Shown: positions 29,242 to 35,023 of the stretch, one piece after another
How the letters are laid out: each line of letters opens with the position of its first letter
Numbering within the stretch: position 1 is the stretch's first letter
Origin: a virus
DNA length: 41,316 nucleotides
Virus record (IMG/VR): IMGVR_UViG_3300021138_000063
Location: 1-41,316 of that record
Strand: one strand, 5' to 3'
Translations under genes and position numbers: made by a program
Notes under the pieces: generated by a model
What the model saw: only the letters and a program-made list of their open reading frames with translations
Database searches by the model: none
What the model was told of the DNA's origin: nothing

Positions 29242-30595
29242 TGTTACTCCTAAGGTAGTTGTTTAGATCCTCTGGAGTTCCCACTCCCCACATCTTATTA
29301 ACATGCATAGCATATACACGCTTCCCATCATTAATAGCTTCATTAAATACTGGGGCGGTATAGAACTCTCCGTTAACTGTGATGTTCTTTTCCATCATCT
29401 GCTCAGCGTACTTAACAAAGTCTGAGCCATGCTTCCAATAGTAAATGCCCACAGTTGCATGATTGCTAATAGGCTTCTTCTCAGCAACTTCTAAAACAAG
29501 GCCTGTATCAGATGCGATTCTTGCATAAGACCACTTAGGGTGGGTAGAGGTGAATGTTGCAATGCCGGCATCAGCATTCTTTACGTTCATATGATACATA
29601 AAGTCTCTGCTGTCCCAGTCAACGATTTGATCTGAGTTAGCTATGATCAGAGGCTCATCATTATTAATAAGCTCTCTTGCAAGTAAACAGGTCTGGGCCG
29701 CACCGCCTGTAAGCACTGGGGTGCTGATCAAATGGCATCCAGGGGTGATCTTGTCTAGCATGAACATCAAGTTGTATTTTTCTACATGCTCCTGCATAGA
29801 AACATAGATGTAGTTTGCCTCTATACCAAGGCTCTCTACTACACGCTCGATCATAGGCTTACCGTTAACTTCAATAAGAGGTTTAGGGAAGCTATAGCCA
29901 GCATCCGCAAAACGACTCCCTAGTCCTGCCATTGGGATCAAAACATTCATCTTCTTATCCCTAAATGAAGAGGCTTTAGATAGGTGCTCTAGAGCAAGAT
30001 CAATCTTTTCTTTAGTAAGATCTTCCCTATTCTTAATCTCAATAAGATGAGCCCCACTATCCCTAGCAGCAAGTTTTCCAACAAAGCTGTCTTCAAAGAT
30101 AACAACATTTGTTGGAACAGTCTTGAAATAGTTCATGATAGACCAATACATTTCTGGGTGGGGCTTAGAGTTTGCAACTCCGCCATTAGATATGGCTACA
30201 TCCACGTATGGAAGTATCCCCAGTTTATCTAGGCAGGTCTCTACAGTCTTGGAAATACTGTTACTGGCAACGCCGATACCAATGCCCTTTGATGCAATGT
30301 ACTTAAAGTGCTCTACAAGATCCCTATCTTCTACTACGTTCTCAAACATCTCTGCAGTGTACTTTTGCTTAAGTTCCCAAATTACTGGGTGCAGCTCTTG
30401 AACAAGCCCCTTACTCTCAGAGAGAATAAACAGCTTCTCCTTAGTAGGCAACCCCTCATATATATTCTTGTGGTCAAAAGTACTAATTACAAGCTCAGGA
30501 GAAACATCTTCCAACGCCATATTCAGAGCGGTAAAATGAATGTCCTTGCTGTCAATCAAGACCCCATCAAGATCAAAGATTATAACTTTTTTCAT
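29234..30595 (-). CDS. HAD phosphatase fused to sugar nucleotidyltransferase
   Basis: A 453-residue bifunctional protein. The N-terminal half is a HAD hydrolase of the phosphoglycolate phosphatase/phosphomutase group: nucleophile motif FDLDG (D8, D10), a Ser-Asn motif at about 111-112 (ASNS), Lys in NSKPHPEM (about 144) and EDS (168-170). The C-terminal half is a nucleotidyltransferase: MNVLIPMAGLGSRF (216-229), then FPKPLIEVNGKPMI (236-249). It would dephosphorylate one sugar or polyol phosphate and activate another with NTP. The ATG at 30595 overlaps the upstream TGA by four bases (ATGA); a start at 30607 is possible. It likely feeds the glycosyltransferases nearby. Confidence 0.87.
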   Translation of the reverse strand: MKKVIIFDLDGVLIDSKDIHFTALNMALEDVSPELVISTFDHKNIYEGLPTKEKLFILSESKGLVQELHPVIWELKQKYTAEMFENVVEDRDLVEHFKYIASKGIGIGVASNSISKTVETCLDKLGILPYVDVAISNGGVANSKPHPEMYWSIMNYFKTVPTNVVIFEDSFVGKLAARDSGAHLIEIKNREDLTKEKIDLALEHLSKASSFRDKKMNVLIPMAGLGSRFADAGYSFPKPLIEVNGKPMIERVVESLGIEANYIYVSMQEHVEKYNLMFMLDKITPGCHLISTPVLTGGAAQTCLLARELINNDEPLIIANSDQIVDWDSRDFMYHMNVKNADAGIATFTSTHPKWSYARIASDTGLVLEVAEKKPISNHATVGIYYWKHGSDFVKYAEQMMEKNITVNGEFYTAPVFNEAINDGKRVYAMHVNKMWGVGTPEDLNNYLRSNNA

Positions 30596-31599
30596 GCTGA
30601 TAACCACGCTTTCAAGAAAGGATCGTTTTCAATAGTATTAATTACCTCGTCCGAACTTCTATTTAGATTAGGAATAGAGACGTAGCGGTGACCCAATCTT
30701 GCGGCCATTAAGTGATAGAAGTGGTGCATCTCTTCTGTGCCTACAGAGGCAGGCTCAGTAACACCGTTACCAACACTAGTAAAAGAAATAAGCGGAGTAG
30801 TCAGCTCAAGCACGGCAGACCCAGGCGGCATAAATGCAGCGTTTACAAGACCAGAGCTAGTTGTTGATGCTACCAACTTAGCCTTGCTAAAGTAGCTGAT
30901 CTGTGATTCAAAGGTCTTAAATTCATCGGGGGCTACAATATCAAACCCTAAAGATGCAAAGTAGTTCTCTACCTTGCCTTCATCATCCATGCGGTCATCA
31001 TCCTCATATGGAAGCCGCCCTTTGATCAGAGCTTTAAGGGACCTGCCCTTGTAATTCTTTCTAGTTAGGTAGACTTTCTTACCATCTGCCACGTTTACAT
31101 CCGGGGTAATGAACTGCTTAGACATTTCGTGGATCTTTGGCCAAGGGTTGTTTACCTCATACGACTCTACTAACAGGTCTCTAAAATAGAGGTTATTGAT
31201 GTTGAACTTATTTATGACCCTAAGATCTACCGGCGCATAGTCTACGCCGTTCTTATTAAGGAACTTAAAGAAGTTCTGAATGTAGGTTGGAAGCGGATCT
31301 CTATCTACAACCCCAGTGATATCAATAATAAACAGGGCATCTGGAGTTAAAGCGTATTGAGCTAAAAACTCACCTAGATCCTCATGCATAAAGTGGTAGA
31401 AAGATCCCCCCAGATAAACAAATACCTTCATCTGGTCTGAGATGAAGTCTTTTACATGCTTCTCTTTCTTTCCAAACTTTGGGTGAACCTGAAACATGTT
31501 GATATTGTTGCTTGCAACCAGACCTACTTCCTCTGGAGCAAAGCGGTAAGACGTTTGATATGACGTATGATTGAGCGTAGTGGTGCTAGTAGACTTCAT
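30592..31599 (-). CDS. GT61-like glycosyltransferase (DUF563 type)
   Basis: A 335-residue protein. The C-terminal half matches GT61/DUF563: KKVYLTRKNYKGRSL, then VENYFASLGFDIVAPDEF, ISYFSKAKLVASTTSSGLVN and AAFMPPGSAVLELTTP, the usual order around the catalytic pocket. GT61 enzymes commonly transfer pentoses or other sugars to glycans. It lies upstream of the HAD-nucleotidyltransferase gene and overlaps it by four bases, so the donor-making and donor-using enzymes are probably made together. GAGGGAT precedes the ATG. The acceptor is unknown. Confidence 0.82.
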   Translation of the reverse strand: MKSTSTTTLNHTSYQTSYRFAPEEVGLVASNNINMFQVHPKFGKKEKHVKDFISDQMKVFVYLGGSFYHFMHEDLGEFLAQYALTPDALFIIDITGVVDRDPLPTYIQNFFKFLNKNGVDYAPVDLRVINKFNINNLYFRDLLVESYEVNNPWPKIHEMSKQFITPDVNVADGKKVYLTRKNYKGRSLKALIKGRLPYEDDDRMDDEGKVENYFASLGFDIVAPDEFKTFESQISYFSKAKLVASTTSSGLVNAAFMPPGSAVLELTTPLISFTSVGNGVTEPASVGTEEMHHFYHLMAARLGHRYVSIPNLNRSSDEVINTIENDPFLKAWLSA

Positions 31600-31601
31600 T
31601 G

Positions 31602-31877
31602 TTATCCCTCGATTATTTTAGTTAAATCATCCTCTGTAAGTTCCCTATCAAAAGGGAGGTCTGGAGTTACCCACTTGTTTAGCGGGCACCTGGCATCTTG
31701 AAGCTTAACTTTAGCATTCATTATGCATCCGCATTCACGGCACTGGTGGGTTAGCTTTATGAAGCGCTCACAACCTTTGCAGGTTTTAAGCCTATTCTCA
31801 GCAATAGCTGGGAGAGCACGCTCCATATTTTTGTTCAGCATATCCCACGGTTTTACTTCCCTAGGGGTATCTGACAT
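31602..31877 (-). CDS. Zinc-ribbon protein of the glycosylation block
   Basis: A 91-residue protein with six Cys: CKGC (about 33-36), CRECGC (about 46-51) and one in ARCPLNKW (about 64). The sequence C-x2-C...C-x2-C-G-C-x-M-N-A-K-V-K-L and ending C-P-L-x-K-W is a conserved short phage/bacterial zinc-ribbon protein often found with glycosyltransferase or fibre genes. Its ATG shares a base with the upstream TAA (TAATG). The role is unknown. Confidence 0.8.
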   Translation of the reverse strand: MSDTPREVKPWDMLNKNMERALPAIAENRLKTCKGCERFIKLTHQCRECGCIMNAKVKLQDARCPLNKWVTPDLPFDRELTEDDLTKIIEG

Positions 31878-32263
31878 TATTGTGATCCACGCCTTGTAAC
31901 TCCGTGGATGCCAAATGGTTCAAACTTGCCATCTTTATGGACAGATCCAACAGGAGGGCGTGGGTCTCCATCATTAATCTTAACAAATGATGGTCCCTTT
32001 AAAAGAAGTTCGCTAAAACCCTTTTGAACGTTCATAACATCTACTACGATACCATCTAAAACGATAGCCAAGGATACGACTTCTACTCCGGCAGGAGGCT
32101 CGTTTACCGCACATTCTGGGCCATGAACATGTTCTGCAGGGGCATGCTGATGATCGTGGTCATGTTTTTTAGCTGCACGCTTTCCCTTTAAGTACTTAAC
32201 AAACTCTTTAGTACTCATAGGCCTTACTTCTGGAACATCGTAGTTCCTAATAACCTTATCCAT
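31877..32263 (-). CDS. His-rich mini-domain protein, second paralogue
   Basis: A 128-residue protein. Residues 32-51 (KKHDHDHQHAPAEHVHGPEC) contain six His and one Cys in 18 residues, a likely metal-binding stretch. Then comes the hairpin core shared with two other proteins here, LAIVLDGIVVDVMNVQ, followed by KGPSFVKI and PRPPVGSVHKDGKFEP. The end of the paralogue at 32973-33308 (DPGFLYTDGAFTPP) resembles this last stretch. Its ATG shares a base with the upstream TAA. The His-rich insertion is absent from the paralogues, so it is an addition in this copy. Confidence 0.75.
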   Translation of the reverse strand: MDKVIRNYDVPEVRPMSTKEFVKYLKGKRAAKKHDHDHQHAPAEHVHGPECAVNEPPAGVEVVSLAIVLDGIVVDVMNVQKGFSELLLKGPSFVKINDGDPRPPVGSVHKDGKFEPFGIHGVTRRGSQ

Positions 32264-32955
32264 TACTCGTAATCCTTCTTAACCCACTCGACGTTTTTAT
32301 ACTTATACTGCTCAACACGTACGTTTACAGACTTAACTCTTCCAAGAGCAGTCAAACCAACATCTACAAAAGATCTCCATGAAGCTCTTTTAACGGGTAT
32401 GATTTGTACAAAAGGTGTGCCAGCAGGAATAGTACCTGTCCAGCCTTCCCTTATATGAAAAGGAATGTTGCCATTAGTAAAGAATTTGTCGCTGTCAATA
32501 GTAGCAGACATAGTTCTAAATGGAAGATCGCTTCTGTTAAATGGGTGGGTAACAATAGTGCTCCAACCACGTGGTGTTTTCCAACCCCACTTAGAAGACC
32601 ATATCAAATGGTTCTTGCTGTGACCGGCAGGCACAGGGATTGTGGCTCCAATAGCACTAGGGCGTTCACCAACAAAGCCTTGCCATGCATCTGGCCCATC
32701 CCACCTTATATTCATTTTTCCGTCTTCATCACGGGTGACGTGGATGTCAAAAGGTATAAGGAGAAAATACCCGCCGATCATCACATCAATAAAGGGCTTG
32801 CAGGTCTTTAAGCCCGGATTGTTATTCCCGTTTTCATCAACCCAGTGATACTCGCCATCTCTATACCATTGAGGTACGTACTTTTTACACGGCTCTGGCT
32901 CAAGGAGCATGAGCTCTTTATCTTCAATTTCTGGAACAAATCGTATTACTTTCAT
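32263..32955 (-). CDS. Conserved phage protein of unknown function, paralogue B
   Basis: A 230-residue protein paralogous to the one at 25844-26527. It starts MKVIRFVPEIEDKEL and keeps P-Q-W-Y, SKWGWKTPRGWS, THPFNRSDLPFRTMS, and the 17-residue HIREGWTGTIPAGTPFV. Outside these blocks the two have diverged strongly, so the duplication is old. It is followed by the His-rich paralogue and preceded by the third hairpin paralogue, a richer version of the arrangement around copy A. GGGAGGG precedes the ATG. No catalytic motif is recognised. Confidence 0.8.
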   Translation of the reverse strand: MKVIRFVPEIEDKELMLLEPEPCKKYVPQWYRDGEYHWVDENGNNNPGLKTCKPFIDVMIGGYFLLIPFDIHVTRDEDGKMNIRWDGPDAWQGFVGERPSAIGATIPVPAGHSKNHLIWSSKWGWKTPRGWSTIVTHPFNRSDLPFRTMSATIDSDKFFTNGNIPFHIREGWTGTIPAGTPFVQIIPVKRASWRSFVDVGLTALGRVKSVNVRVEQYKYKNVEWVKKDYE

Positions 32956-32972
32956 AGTCGCCCTCCCGAATA

Positions 32973-33308
32973 CTATGCTTGTGGTTCTGGAGCTACCGAT
33001 GGTGTTGCAGGTACCTCTTGTGGAGTAGACGCTACTGGTGCAGCGTTTTGTGGGTTTGCAGGAATAGCATCAACGGCAGGCGGTGGTGTGAAAGCCCCAT
33101 CAGTGTATAAAAATCCTGGGTCAACATAAAGTGTCTTAGGGATTTGAATAAATGTAGGGTTTGAAAGGTAGCGTGCTGCGTCTGTGGTATCTAGATTAAA
33201 AACAGTGTGAACAACCCCGTTAATAACCATTGCAACCCTATAACGACCTGATGTCTCAGGTGGTGTTGGCACAACAAGGGGTGGAACTGGTAGCAAATCG
33301 TCAGCCAT
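32973..33308 (-). CDS. Hairpin-core protein, third paralogue
   Basis: A 111-residue protein with a Pro/Val-rich start (PVPPLVVPTPPETSG), the shared hairpin core VAMVINGVVHTVFNLD, LSNPTFIQI, and DPGFLYTDGAFTPP, then a Pro/Ala-rich tail (PANPQNAAPVASTPQEVPAT). The Pro/Ala tail may be an extended linker. It lies 12 bases after the Cys/Tyr-rich lectin-like gene and 17 bases before paralogue B, with AAGGAGAT before its ATG. A structural or fibre-associated role is likely by context only. Confidence 0.7.
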   Translation of the reverse strand: MADDLLPVPPLVVPTPPETSGRYRVAMVINGVVHTVFNLDTTDAARYLSNPTFIQIPKTLYVDPGFLYTDGAFTPPPAVDAIPANPQNAAPVASTPQEVPATPSVAPEPQA

Positions 33309-33319
33309 GTATTATCTCC

Positions 33320-35023
33320 TTAGTTTGACTGGGAATTGAAGTCGTCTAGTTGATTACCTTGAACGTAATCAGAAGGTCCTAGGACGATTCCAAACTTAGT
33401 GGCTATTGTAGCACCTGTTGCTGTATATGTGAGGTCGGAACCTATTTGGGTGGTCAAAGCGGTATTTGAGTATGGGCGGATGGTAATAACCTTAGTTACA
33501 GCATTGGTAATTACCTTAAACGCTGCAGCAAGCTGGGATAGGCTCCAACGGGTAATCTCAGATACAACGTTACTTGAGGACTGGATAAGGCGAATATATC
33601 CAGGGAAACAGGTCTGGCAGTTACAGGAGGTATAGCCATATTGAGGGGAAGAGCAGTATGGGGCATAGGTGGCGTAGTAAACGGTACATACTGGGCCATA
33701 GTAGTTATTAGTAAAAGAGTTGCAGTTAGGGCCAGAATAGCTTGAAATTCCGTAGTTGGCGTTTGGTCCAGAGTAGGAATTAGCTCCATATCCGCCACAG
33801 TTAGGGCCAGAATAGCTTGATACGCTATATACCTGGTGAGTTCCATAGCTTGATACACCGTATGAGCTACAAGTAGAGCCTGCATAAGCTGAGCAGCTGG
33901 AGCCTGAAGTAGAGTAGCTTGAACAGCTGTAATAAGTGCTGAAAGACAAGCAGCCAGAAGAATAGCTAGCGCATGGGTGCCCACTCACGGCATAGCTAGT
34001 GCAATCTGGAGCGCGGATGTAGTAGCTTCCACCTTTATAGTAAACGTTTCCGTAGGCTAAACAGGAGTAGGAGGTTCCATAGGATGCACAAGATCCTGAA
34101 TAGTATGAGCTACAAGAAGATCCGGAAGAGTATCCACTACATCCATAGTTGTTAGCGTAGGCTACACATGATGGAGTATAAGAAGCACATGCGTAGGTGG
34201 AGTAGTATGCGTAGTTTGAATTATAGTTGGTTGCATAAGAGTAGCCTCCAGTACAGCCGTATCCAGATACAGCATATGAATAGCTTACAACTCCATAGTT
34301 GGTTGCATAAGAGTAGCCACCGGTACATGATGCACTGCTATAGTAGGCGTAGTTTCCGCAATAAGTTCCGGTTACATATGGGGTATACGCAGCACAAGAG
34401 TAGGTTGCACAGGTGGAGCAGTTACAGGAAGTATTGGTTGAGCGACCATAAGTTACTCCCCACCAGTTGCCCGAATCAGTAACCCACATAGCAACACCAG
34501 CACCACCATCGTTATTGCGGGTGGCCACGTTAGTAATGCTACCTGTAGTTGGGGCTGAAGAGGCCTGAACCTCAAGAGTGATCTGGCTAGAGCTATCTAC
34601 CGAAACAATCTGAATATCAGTATCTGTTCCAAGAGATCCAGTTCCAGGTGTAGCTGAGATCCATTGACCTGCGCCAAGACCTGCTGTGGAGCTAAGTCCG
34701 GTAACAACAACGGTATACCCACTAGTTGTTGGGGTTACGGTTGAGATTGTTCCAGAAGCAGAGAATACAAAGGTAGAGCCCACAGAAATTGAAGAGGTAT
34801 TGCTTTGGGAGGTCATGTTTACGTCAGCAAGTGGGTATGAAGATGCTGCTGTGGCAGTAGTAGCAGAATATCCGTTGGCGCTCCAAACGCCACGCTCTGC
34901 TTTCCAAGCACCGCCTGAGCTAGATGTTCCTAGCGAACCTGAAGTGGTTCTATTGAAGTTATCCGAAAAGGAGGCAAAAGCCGTTTGGATAAAGTTCATT
35001 AACCCTTGAAAAATACCAGACAT
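33320..35023 (-). CDS. Lectin-like fibre protein with Tyr/Ser/Cys-rich insertion (paralogue B)
   Basis: A 567-residue protein built like paralogue A. The ConA-like domain is in two halves: FSDNFNRTTSGSLGTSSSGG (19-38) to MWVTDSGNWWGVTYGR (179-194), then GYIRLIQSSSNVVSEI onward (475-567). The insertion spans about 200-472, has about 55 Tyr and all 26 Cys of the protein, and is bracketed by C-N-C-S-T-C (200-205) and C-N-C-Q-T-C (467-472). A roughly 80-residue strand-rich piece near 85-165 (STVTPTTSGYTVVVTGL) is missing from copy A. It shares a base of its start with the TAA of the long fibre upstream. It is probably a fibre tip with a disulfide- or metal-clamped surface. Confidence 0.75.
   Translation of the reverse strand: MSGIFQGLMNFIQTAFASFSDNFNRTTSGSLGTSSSGGAWKAERGVWSANGYSATTATAASSYPLADVNMTSQSNTSSISVGSTFVFSASGTISTVTPTTSGYTVVVTGLSSTAGLGAGQWISATPGTGSLGTDTDIQIVSVDSSSQITLEVQASSAPTTGSITNVATRNNDGGAGVAMWVTDSGNWWGVTYGRSTNTSCNCSTCATYSCAAYTPYVTGTYCGNYAYYSSASCTGGYSYATNYGVVSYSYAVSGYGCTGGYSYATNYNSNYAYYSTYACASYTPSCVAYANNYGCSGYSSGSSCSSYYSGSCASYGTSYSCLAYGNVYYKGGSYYIRAPDCTSYAVSGHPCASYSSGCLSFSTYYSCSSYSTSGSSCSAYAGSTCSSYGVSSYGTHQVYSVSSYSGPNCGGYGANSYSGPNANYGISSYSGPNCNSFTNNYYGPVCTVYYATYAPYCSSPQYGYTSCNCQTCFPGYIRLIQSSSNVVSEITRWSLSQLAAAFKVITNAVTKVITIRPYSNTALTTQIGSDLTYTATGATIATKFGIVLGPSDYVQGNQLDDFNSQSN
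33608..34426 (-). repeat. Tyr/Ser/Cys-rich coding repeat region, paralogue B
   Basis: These codons encode residues 200-472 of the lectin-like protein. Exact DNA repeats are visible: a 22-bp copy at 34225-34246 and 34297-34318 (72 bp apart, in frame, encoding GGYSYATNY) and a 23-bp copy at 33723-33745 and 33798-33820 (75 bp apart, in frame, encoding SSYSGPNC). All spacings are multiples of three, so recombination between copies would keep the frame. Confidence 0.85.

Noticed and set aside
33608-34426. A CRISPR array, suggested by regularly spaced repeats
   Set aside because: The repeats are only two exact copies each, lie in an open reading frame, and encode Tyr-rich peptide units with codon-sized spacing.
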